Source of the DNA: Symbiodinium natans
Lineage: Eukaryota; Sar; Dinophyceae; Suessiales; Symbiodiniaceae
Length of the DNA stretch: 64,000 nt
Direction of reading: 5' to 3'
Assembly: GCA_905221605.1 (NCBI GenBank)
Contig: CAJNDS010000324.1
Location: 868,701 to 932,700 of the forward strand
Shown: one piece after another, positions 58,332 through 64,000 of the stretch
Numbering within the stretch: the first letter of the stretch is position 1
Layout: each line of letters starts with the position of its first letter
Notes under the pieces: model-generated
Seen by the model: the letters and a program-made list of their open reading frames with translations, nothing else
The model's database searches: none
Told to the model about the DNA's origin: nothing
Program-made: the position numbers and the translations under genes

Positions 58332-58955
58332 GGTTTAGGGTTTAGGGTTTAGGGTTTAGGGTTTAGGGTTTAGGCTTCAGAGTTTAGGGTTCTGGGTGTC
58401 CAATCGGGGTTTAGGGTTTGCGGCTTTGTGTTCTGTTTTTGCTTTCTGCCTGATTGGGTGCTTGGCCTTTCAAGCTCGAAGCTGGGTTGCGCTTTGGGAT
58501 CTTGGGGGGCGTAGGGTTTAGGGTTTAGGGTTTCGGGTTTAGGGTTTAGGGTTTAGGGTTTAGGGCCCCTTCATGAGGAGGGTTTAGGACATATATATAT
58601 ATATATATATAGGGCTTAAAGAATGCCAGGGTGGGCAGTCACCCCCCCCCCAAAAAAAAAATAAAAATGAAATAAGTGCCCCAAGAATCTGAGGCTTATA
58701 AAGTGTTTGGGAGTACCCCTATGGGGCGGGGAGGAAGACTTGACCCCTTCTGGACCCCTATATGCCCTGTGAGACCCATATTTGAGGTTTGGGGACCCTA
58801 AACCCTAAACCCTAAACCCTAAACCCTAAACCCTAAACCCTAAACCCTAAACCCTAAACCCTAAACCTAAACCCGAAAAACCGCTCTACACAGCAATGCC
58901 AGGAGTATCTGACAGCGAGGGCAAGCTTCGAACGCCCTGGGGGAGCCTCGTCGAA
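42034..58955 (+). CDS. von Willebrand factor A domain protein, more than 20 short exons (partial)
   Basis: vWA domains bind metal through a DxSxS (MIDAS) site and mediate protein contacts. Motifs in order: 42034-42097 RAPADIICVLDISGSMG; 42545-42571 ATIQSSEG; 43259-43308 GGLSLLDVAKHGVRT; about 44262-44340 VMHALQPQDRLALVLF; 44629-44648 ASTMEAG; 45136-45213 ETCFDLTLMTPEAKEQCEE; 46212-46252 AKIEAIGPRA; 46701-46751 GATNIWNGLAEG; 48769-48811 GQTADRNAAPSP; 50114-50167 VLPRMREARGTAERLPCT; 50899-50928 VSTFGFGYNI; 51377-51418 DSPLLVEMALEGSG; 52341-52398 VYSFIPDAGFVGTVFVNHI; 53369-53428 NLLTTMALSAAL; 54090 onward VLAPEDGSP; 54879-54919 QVVPTQEAPEAAE; 56196-56269 RIDLATIQFGQTK; 57500-57545 DVVVRMSLKSKLVEA; 58894-58955 VSDSEGKLRTPWGSL. 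The TFGFG, FSFI-like and TNI.NGL motifs match the vWA region of WAV3-type proteins; no RING domain is seen. GC donors (42098, 50168) and GA donors (50929, 56270) give the best joins. A few joins do not keep phase. Confidence 0.82.
43332..43427. mobile_element. Near-perfect 96-bp inverted repeat (family E)
   Basis: The left arm begins CTGGTTCTTAGTAGGGAATG and the right arm ends CATTGCCTACTAAGAACCAG. The arms pair over about 40 bp each with few mismatches and a very short loop. It lies about 24 bp after the vWA-gene exon ending at 43308. It is either a MITE or a foldback element; no second copy was seen. Confidence 0.8.
44358..44440 (+). mobile_element. Short dispersed repeat family F
   Basis: ACTAGGACCCGGAGTAGGC then CCTTATTTCCTTTTTTGGG and CCCCTTAAAACCAACCAGGGCACCC. 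Related copies are at 35533-35605, about 38322-38380 and 52978-53058, sharing the AGGACCC.G.GTAGGC start and the gggcaccctt end. Variants lie near 45772-45860 and 48165-48240. Ends and duplications were not defined. Confidence 0.6.
44970..45078. repeat. Variant heptamer array (CCCCAAA)n
   Basis: About 14 CCCCAAA units lie between canonical CCCTAAA units, upstream of the vWA exon at 45136. Local homogenisation of one variant. Confidence 0.93.
45325..45513 (+). CDS. Open frame inside a vWA intron, possible exon or gene fragment
   Basis: A 62-codon frame reads GRGNTVARTPYFTGHDLDG then TTMWLHNRARRDILVETK and ends TAA/TTAG near 45513. Composition is coding-like and unlike the surrounding heptamers. 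The AY.T.....A...A..RG..V..LVD pattern of phospholipase D-like domains was considered because of HNRARRDILVETK, but the HKD catalytic motif is absent. It lies in the intron between 45213 and 46212 and is preceded by TTTAGGGAACCCTAAACC, a head-to-head heptamer junction. It may be a processed fragment or an exon of an overlapping transcript. Confidence 0.35.
   Translation: MGPSPETRWSLSVGRGNTVARTPYFTGHDLDGVATTMWLHNRARRDILVETKASSRAVRVIN
46000..46075 (+). mobile_element. MITE family D, copy 2 (shorter)
   Basis: CCAATTCTAACTGTACTTAT, then TAACTGTACTTAGGGCCATAT and CACTTAAGGGGCTTATAAGTGGGTTATAAGTG match copy 1 closely. The right terminus CAATTGG is missing, so it is truncated. Confidence 0.7.
46320..46360. 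repeat. Variant heptamer array (TTTAGGC)n
   Basis: Five to six TTTAGGC units are embedded in a longer TTTAGGG array after the vWA exon ending 46252. Confidence 0.93.
46786..47000. repeat. Polypyrimidine CT-rich microsatellite
   Basis: CTCTCT with TATCTATC inserts over about 215 bp, starting about 35 bp after the vWA exon ending at 46751. It generates a Leu-Ser-rich frame of 97 codons that is not a gene. Confidence 0.95.
47103..47160 (+). other. Candidate vWA-gene exon, frame unresolved
   Basis: After CTAGCCAG the island reads LGLELVETNRRPSS in one frame (phase-compatible with the exon ending 46751) and QPEAFEFAEKGLTRRE in another. It lies between the TNIWNGL exon and the GQTADRN exon, where the family has the stretch leading into the LL(T/S)DGQ motif. 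That motif's first half has not been located. A T-arm-like GTTCGAGTCCC on the minus strand here is not a tRNA. Confidence 0.3.
49596..49736 (+). CDS. Orphan stop-containing exon within a vWA intron
   Basis: After CCCCTGACAG the segment reads FNFTVNVGSQGRDQG then TFFMNEKDDWGILDDMV then GHLGRSPVRVA and TAA (49734-49736). It is clearly coding-like, has no flanking heptamer arrays, and is followed at once by MITE family A copy 3, whose target duplication overlaps the stop. Upstream, 49523-49575 also looks coding (TRENDVELKLNHEM), but joining it would need a 26-nt intron or an indel. It is not part of the recognisable vWA order. It may be a nested gene, a processed pseudogene end or an alternative last exon. 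Confidence 0.5.
   Translation, partial: FNFTVNVGSQGRDQGRKTFFMNEKDDWGILDDMVIGHLGRSPVRVA
49740..49863 (+). mobile_element. MITE family A, copy 3 (124 bp) with AAACT target duplication
   Basis: Same 124-bp length and inverted ends as copies 2 and 4. AAACT lies at 49735-49739 and 49864-49868. The left duplication overlaps the TAA stop at 49734-49736 of an upstream coding exon, so the element inserted immediately behind a stop codon. Confidence 0.92.
53215..53318 (+). mobile_element. MITE family C, copy 6 with ATAT duplication
   Basis: AGGAGGCTTCCGAAAATCAGG on the left and TTTGTTTGTAAACCCTC on the right. ATAT lies at 53211-53214 and 53319-53322. It is in the vWA gene intron just upstream of the exon at 53369. 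Confidence 0.8.
53431..53512. repeat. Nonamer array (TTTAGGGGG)n
   Basis: About eight 9-bp units with five G residues run into canonical TTTAGGG units. It starts directly behind the vWA exon ending about 53428. Confidence 0.93.
55629..55752 (+). mobile_element. MITE family A, copy 4 (124 bp) with TCGTA target duplication
   Basis: Full-length copy with TCGTA at 55624-55628 and 55753-55757. It lies in the vWA gene intron between exons ending 54919 and starting 56196. Identical element length in three copies and different 5-bp duplications show transposition rather than segmental duplication. Confidence 0.92.
56396..56815. repeat. TACAC/CTATA-rich degenerate satellite
   Basis: About 420 bp of degenerate CTAYAC units with sub-arrays (ACACTCTAC, CTACACG, TATATA). 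It lies in the vWA intron between 56269 and 57500. No gene seen. Confidence 0.9.
57656..57856 (+). CDS. CCCH plus CCHC zinc-finger segment, gag-like or cassette exon
   Basis: The frame reads LPKVISDLGGHATNAEG, then VCFNHNLEGCKNQHCKRLH with C-x7-C-x4-C-x3-H spacing (CCCH finger), then CAKCFKSGHTIKQC with C-x2-C-x4-H-x4-C spacing (CCHC zinc knuckle). It stops at TGA in CAAGTGAGAGC, but the same bases give a consensus-like donor AA/GTGAGA, so it may be an exon rather than a complete ORF. Such finger pairs are common in nucleic-acid-binding and retroelement gag-type proteins. It sits between vWA exons ending 57545 and starting 58894 with heptamers on the left. No reverse transcriptase or integrase is nearby. 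Either a retroelement remnant or a domain exon. Confidence 0.6.
   Translation: MLQLLLWSCTAGLPKVISDLGGHATNAEGKEVCFNHNLEGCKNQHCKRLHVCAKCFKSGHTIKQCK
58263..58335. repeat. Variant heptamer array (GGGTTGA)n
   Basis: About ten GGGTTGA units lie between canonical TTTAGGG units. It is the complement-type equivalent of the CCCTCAA array at 19246. Confidence 0.93.
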
Positions 58956-59036
58956 GTTTAGGGTTTAGGGTTTAGGGTTTAGGGTTTAGGGTTTAGGGTT
59001 TAGGGTTTAGGGTTTAGGGTTTAGGGTTTAGGGTTT

Positions 59037-59094
59037 AGGGTCTAGGGTCTAGGGTCTAGGGTCTAGGGTCTAGGGTCTAGGGTCTAGGGTCTGG
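59037..59094. repeat. Variant heptamer array (GGGTCTA)n
   Basis: Eight GGGTCTA units directly follow about twelve canonical units (58956-59036) that begin at the donor of the exon ending 58955. Confidence 0.95.
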
Positions 59095-59254
59095 GTTTAG
59101 GGTTTCGGGTTTAGGGTTTAGGGGGTTTAGGGTGTAGGGTTGCGGTGGTAAGGCGCCCATGCATTCTGCAGCACCTGCAGACTTCTGTCAGATTTGGTGA
59201 GTGTCTCCTCGAAACATTGAGAACTCAGCTAGACTCACTAGGCCTCCTACACAT

Positions 59255-59378
59255 AGGGTAGTTTCATGGTCCCTTAGTAGAGCCTTAAAAGGGGACCCCT
59301 CATATACCCCTTATATACCCCTTATCTACATCAGAACGGATGTAAGGGATCATATTAAGGGCCCCTGAAACTACCCTT
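59255..59378. mobile_element. Foldback element, about 124 bp
   Basis: AGGGTAGTTTCATGGTCCCTTA on the left pairs with TTAAGGGCCCCTGAAACTACCCTT on the right. The interior has a repeated TATACCCCTTATATACCCC. A related sequence with GTTACATGGCCCCTTC and GAAGGGCCCCATGGAAC lies at about 28767-28880. Confidence 0.7.
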
Positions 59379-60312
59379 AGACAACCCTGAAAAATCCTTC
59401 AAACTACGTTGCTTGCTGGGCTCAGGGTCAGTGGAGGAGACTGAGTTTGCCGAGGCTGCAGAAGATTCCAATTTCGGGCTCCGTCGAAGGTTCGGGCTTT
59501 TTCGGGTTTAGGCAGGTTCAGGACGATTGGCGTGGTGGCTCCCAAAAATCCAAGTCTTGTGCTTGTAGTTGCACGTGCACATCCGGTCAACTCTAGACAT
59601 CAAGCCCCTAAACCCTAGACCCTAGACCCTAAACCCTAAACATGGTTGCCCTGAGGGTGCGCCGTCCTAACAAAGCGTGGACCTGCGACTGCCTTAAACG
59701 TAGCATGCCCAGTAATAGTAAACCTCCTGAAACAAAAACAGGGTGCCCCTTGTCCCTAAGCCAAAAGCCGAAACCCTCAACCCGAAACCCTAAACCCTAA
59801 ACCCTAAACCCTGACCCTAAACCAACTATGTTCACCCTTGGCCGCGCGTGTATGTGGAGTTCTGGCTTAAGAGGCGAAGATCACTGACCGGCCGGACCTG
59901 GAGAAGGTTGCGTGGCAGGATGCTATTCCAAATCATAGAAGAGGGCAGCACCTCCTTTTCTTATATGTGTGTCTGGGGGCCCCAACTACCTGCAAAACCC
60001 TACACCCTCAACGGACAAAGGGGGGCGGGCGGGGGGGAGGCATTGTAGAGCTCATGCTGATGTTCAGCGAGGGTGACAAGGGTTGGGCATGCTGATGTTC
60101 AAGGATGCCTTGCACAGGTTTAGGGTTTATTTGTCAGCGTCTGAATGAAAGTCTCCTAAACTTCAAAAAACCTAAACCACAAGGAGCGTCCCCCAACAGA
60201 AGCCCCAAACCCTAAACCAAAAAGAGCTAAACCAAAAAGAGAAACCCTAAACCCTAAACCCTAAACCCTCTACCCTCTAAACCCTAAACCCAATGTGCTC
60301 CGAGATCCGAAG

Positions 60313-61177
60313 GTGAGCCTCCAGCGCAGCCGGCTCCGCTTCGCCCGGGCATTGGAGGAGGCCGCGTGGGATTTCGGAGACAAGTCCCTTTAGGGTTTAG
60401 GGTTTAGGGTGTAGAGTTTAGGGTTTAGGGTTTGGGGTTTAGGGTTTAGGGTTTAGGGAACCCTAATCCCTCCAAAACATGACGAATAGTTTCTTTTCTT
60501 CGAACATCCCCACCCACAGATTTGGGTGACTCTCTTGGGATGCTTTTAGGGGCCCGCCAGGGGTGCGGGAGATGGGCGGGGTCAGGGTTCAGGCTTTATA
60601 GGGGTTTAGGGTTTAGGGTTTAGGGTTTAGGGTTTAGGGCTTAGGGCTTAGGGCTTAGGGCTTAGGGGGAGTAGACGGGGCGAGGAGAAGAGTTGAGTTC
60701 AAGCCAAACAACCCCGCACCGAGGGTGGGGAAGAATCTCTATATTGCCCTTTTCAGGAAGAAAAATGTTGATTTTCGGTGGCTCTTAAGCGAATAGTAGT
60801 CCTTACCTTTTCGTTGGAACTTTTGGGGGCTCCAAAGCTCCCTTTGTTGGGTTGAAGCGTCCTGAACCCTAAGCCCTAAACAAGGCCCGCCCTCGTACTC
60901 CCTTAGGCCTTGAACGCTTCAGCTCTTTAAGAAGAGCCTTGAACCCAACTCGCACGCAAGGCCACCGCCAAGGCTTCGCAACACACCTCGGAGGACAAAG
61001 GGGCTTAGGGTTTGGGGTGAAGGCCGCCCCCCCGCCCCCCTGCCCCGCCACAATCCACCAGCAATTAGCGATGGTGCAAGAGCTCGACGCTACCAATACT
61101 ACATCGTTGCAACCCTATGTAGAGACGCAGAATGCTCAACCTGATTCAACAGTCCTCTATAGTAGCGGTTCTTAGGA

Positions 61178-61247
<70 letters not shown>

Positions 61248-61488
61248 GAGAGAGAGAGCCAAGCTTTAGGAACATTCGGCCCAATTTTCAAGGTTGAGAA
61301 ACTTTCCTGCATGTCGAACCCCTTGGTACGGCCGTGAACATGTCTTCTTTGCCCCCCCTGTTGTAATTTGATAGGGGCTCCCTAAACCCTGGCCCTAAAC
61401 CCTAGACCCTAAACCCTATACCCGAATGTAGGAACATATTGTTCGCTGGTATAACAAGGGGCTGTTCCCTACAAAGAAGCCAGTAAGC

Positions 61489-61546
<58 letters not shown>

Positions 61547-63410
61547 CGCAGGGTCGGAGGGTTTGGGGTATTGGGGATTTAGGGTTTAGCGTTTGCGGTT
61601 TATGATCTCAGGAACATTTTGGGGGTTTGGGGCCTGGGGCACTATATAGCGTTGTAGACTTTGTTGAAGTTTTGGGGTTTGCTCGGGTTCAGGGCGCCTT
61701 GTGCGGGTTAGGGTTTAGGCTTTAAGGTTTAGTTAGGGTTTAGGGTTTAGGGTTTAGGGTTTAGGGTTTAGGGTTTAGGGTTTAGGGTTTAGGGTTTAGG
61801 GTTTAGGGTTTAGGGTTTAGGTTAGGGTTTAGGGTTTAGGGTTTAGGGTTTAGGGTTTAGGGTTTAGGGTTTAGGGTTTAGGGTTTAGGGTTTAGGGTTT
61901 AGGGTTTAGGGTCAGGGTTTCGAGCTTTGGTTCTGAGGTGTTTTGGGATTTGAGCTTTGGCTAGGTTGGCTTGTGCGACATTATCCTTAGTTCAGTTTGT
62001 TCAGGGACCCTTCTACAAGTATATTTCGTAAGGGTTTGAAGACCTTTCGGGAGAAGGGTTTTTGAGGCGGTGGGCGGTTCAGCACTCTGGCCACAAAGGG
62101 ATTCATGCCCTTGGGTCTAGCCATCACCCTAAACCCCATACCCTATACACCCTAAACCCTAAACACCCTACGCCCTAAACCCTAAACCCTAAACCTCAAA
62201 CCCTAAACCCTAAACCCTAAGCCGGAGAGCCCCCCCGAAGCTGGCACCGCCAGGAAAGCCGTGCAGAAGCTGTGGCTCAGATGCCTCTGGTTTGGGAGGT
62301 TTAGGGTTTAGGGTTTAGGGTTCAGGGTTCAGGGTTTAGGGTTTAGGGTTTAGGCCTCACCTACGGCAACCACAAGCGGATTGCTCCTCGAGCGCCTACA
62401 TAGCCTGCAATGCGCCACCTTGAGTATCCTTGCGAAGCCTAGCAAGGCTCGACCCATAAGCGTTCAAGCGTCTATGTGCGATTCCTTTCGTCAGAGATAG
62501 ATCTCAGGGGCACCCTTGTAAACCCTAAACCCTAAACACCAAACCCCAAACCCCAAACCCTAAACCCTAAACCACCATAAGACCTAAACCCTAAACCTTC
62601 AAGCTGGGCCACATGTGACTTGAACTGATGCCGAGTTGCAGCTCCTTACCACGCTGTCCAGAGAAGTCAGACGCTTTGCGGCAAGTTTATGGTTTGGGGT
62701 GTCGGGTTTAGGGTTTAGGGCTTGAAAGTTTGGTGGTGGGCTGGGAGGTCCAGCTTCTGGACAGAGTAGCCTTGAACCAGGTCAAGCCAGTTTTATGATG
62801 ATCTTGTTTTGTTTGTCCAGTACTACAAGGTGAGCATGGAGACACTCGGATAGACGTTGGCCTTGCGCTCACTCCTACCCTCACACGCCCAACTCCACCA
62901 AGCTTGCACGCTAGTTTCTATGTGTTCCGATCACAAACAGCTATGACGCCTGCATCCCCACAGGTCTACGGGTCTTCCCCTCTAAACCCCCTAAACCACT
63001 AAACCGCCTAAACCCCCTAACCCCCATAACAAACCCCTTAACCCTAAACCCCCTAAACCCCCAAACCTCCCAAACCCCCTTGCCCCCCCAAACCCCCTAA
63101 ACCCCCCTAAACCCCCGAAGCTGAACCCTAAACCCCTCGCCCGCGAAACCCAAAACCTTAAACCCCTGAACCCCTAAACCTTAATCCTGGCTACACCTGA
63201 ACCCCGGATTCCTCTGAATCCCCCCCAAAAACTACAACACACCCGGAACTATTCCGTCCTAAGTCCAATTTAGGGTTTAGGGTTTAGGGTTTCGGGTGTA
63301 GGGTTTAGGGTTTAGGGTTTAGGGTTTAGGGTTTAGGGTTTAGGGTTCATTGAGCCCCCAAAGCAGCCAGAGCCCCCGGACGAAGCTTTGAGGCGAAGAT
63401 GCTGCCGGAG
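60313..63410 (+). CDS. Further candidate exons, probably 3' part of the vWA gene
   Basis: 60313 to 60365 or 60383 follows CGAAG and reads VSLQRSRLRFARALEEAAW. 62254-62298 follows CGCCAG and ends GAG before GTTTAGGG, reading ESRAEAVAQMPLVWE or, one base shifted, KAVQKLWLRCLWFG. 63364/63367-63410 follows CCAAAG or CAGCCAG and ends GGAG before GTAACT. The islands have the standard flanking arrays (CCCTAAA left, TTTAGGG right). Membership in the vWA gene is inferred from position and strand only; no stop codon that clearly ends the gene was identified before 64000. Confidence 0.4.
61492..61545. repeat. Poly-G tract of more than 50 bp
   Basis: The longest homopolymer in the window. Probably polymorphic and possibly mis-sized in the assembly. 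Confidence 0.95.
61733..61913. repeat. Long TTTAGGG array (about 180 bp)
   Basis: About 25 nearly perfect TTTAGGG units, one interrupted as GTTTAGGTTAGGG. It faces the CCCTAAA units at about 62130-62220 across a 220-bp spacer, forming an inverted pair within the intron before the exon at 62254. Confidence 0.95.
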
Positions 63411-63440
63411 GTAACTACGCCTCCAACCAGCCGCTGGGTT

Positions 63441-63683
63441 TAGGGTTTACGGGTTTACGGGTTTACGGGTTTACGGGTTTACGGGTTTACGGGTTTACGG
63501 GTTTACGGGTTTACGGGTTTACGGGTTTACGGGTTTACGGGTTGACGGGTTGACGGGTTGACGGGTTGACGGGTTGACGGGTTGACGGGTTGACGGGTTG
63601 ACGGGTTGACGGGTTGACGGGTTGACGGGTTGACGGGTTGACGGGTTGACGGGTTGACGGGTTGACGGGTTTACGGGTTTAGG
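63441..63683. repeat. Octamer array (GGGTTTAC)n followed by (GGGTTGAC)n
   Basis: About twelve GGGTTTAC units pass sharply into about sixteen GGGTTGAC units, then one GGGTTTAC and canonical TTTAGGG. The unit is one base longer than the telomere heptamer and arose from it by an inserted C. It starts about 30 bp after the exon ending 63410. Confidence 0.95.
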
Positions 63684-64000
63684 GTTGAGTAATGTGGTTT
63701 TGGGGGTATAGGCTTGGGGTTGAGGATTTAGGGTTTAGGGGGTTAGGGTTTTGGGGTTTAGGGTTTAGGGTTTTAGGCTTTAGGGTTAGGGTTCAGGGGT
63801 CAGGGGTTAGGGGTTAGGGTTTGAACCTTTGTTTTGTGGGAGAGGGGAGTACTTGATGCTTGAGAGTATCCAGGGTGACACCGTTGCAGGGCACTGTGGA
63901 GTGGAGCCACACTCGATTATAAGGTTTAGGGTTTGGGGTTTAGGGTTTCGGGTTTAGGGTCAGTTTTTCTGAGATCAGAACTGTTTTAGTTTGGGATATT

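Larger units (their letters stand above)
58956..60312. other. Intron-like interval
   Basis: It starts GTTTAGGG at the donor of the exon ending 58955, holds the GGGTCTA array and the foldback element at 59255-59378, and ends with CCCTAAACCC and unique sequence before CGAAG. No supported exon inside; an open frame at 59848-60045 (RRSLTGRTWRRLRG) is unsupported. Confidence 0.5.
1..64000. repeat. Interspersed telomere-type heptamer arrays (TTTAGGG / CCCTAAA)
   Basis: TTTAGGG and its complement occur over the whole window as short runs of 2 to about 28 units, in both orientations, with many point variants (TTTGGGG, TTCAGGG, CTTAGGG, CCCCAAA). They are not one terminal telomere: arrays alternate in orientation and are separated by coding exons. 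The dominant order is CCCTAAA array, short non-repeat island, TTTAGGG array, and the islands are mostly exons. Among the longest are 36948-37147 (CCCTAAA) and 61733-61913 (TTTAGGG). TTTAGGG is the plant-type telomere repeat, also used by dinoflagellates. The arrays explain most of the spurious open frames that repeat GFRVWGL or NPKP. Confidence 0.97.

Noticed and set aside
63441-63683. CRISPR-like array of short regular repeats
   Set aside because: Units are contiguous octamers with no unique spacers.

Overview
The window looks like nuclear DNA of a eukaryote, most likely a dinoflagellate. This is inferred from four things. TTTAGGG/CCCTAAA telomere-type heptamers are scattered throughout. Genes are broken into many exons of about 40-140 nt. 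Several introns appear to start with GC or GA as well as GT, as known in Symbiodiniaceae and relatives. Nearly all genes read from the + strand in a row. No bacterial operons, ribosome binding sites, tRNA, rRNA or CRISPR were seen. Most long open frames are shadows of heptamer arrays or microsatellites; the coding content is in short exons that were joined by hand using splice phase.

Layout: (1) 0-2.1 kb, fragmentary exons of unknown product. (2) 2.2-21.95 kb, a gene of about 19 exons for a ribose-phosphate pyrophosphokinase-like protein (plant PRS3/PRS4 type), with a PRPP-loop exon near 16.9 kb and a stop at 21949-21951. (3) 22.2-26.6 kb, an unrecognised five-exon gene. (4) 27.6-32.9 kb, a glycosyltransferase-like gene whose main exon is about 1.5 kb. 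(5) 33.7-35.3 kb and 37.2-39.5 kb, two unrecognised genes whose exons join in phase. (6) 40.15-40.57 kb, proline-rich exons. (7) 42.0 kb to at least 58.9 kb, possibly to the window end, a von Willebrand factor A (vWA) domain gene with more than 20 short exons. Nested in its introns are an orphan stop-containing exon (49.6 kb), an open frame (45.3 kb) and a CCCH plus CCHC zinc-finger segment (57.7 kb).

The strongest signal is architectural. Most introns open with TTTAGGG-type heptamers within a few bases of the donor (often the donor GT is the GT of GTTTAGGG) and carry CCCTAAA-type heptamers before the acceptor. Each intron is therefore bounded by inverted telomeric repeats, while exons are the non-telomeric islands. 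This fits introner-like intron gain or maintenance with telomere-type terminal inverted repeats. A second layer is several families of tiny MITE-like inverted-repeat elements of about 80-125 bp. The clearest is a 124-bp family with four copies, three with perfect 5-bp target duplications. Homogenised arrays of variant heptamers and octamers (CCCTCAA, GGGTCTA, GGGTTGA, CCCCAAA, GGGTTGAC) suggest local slippage after insertion.

All exon limits are manual readings. Family names rest on recognised motifs, not on searches.
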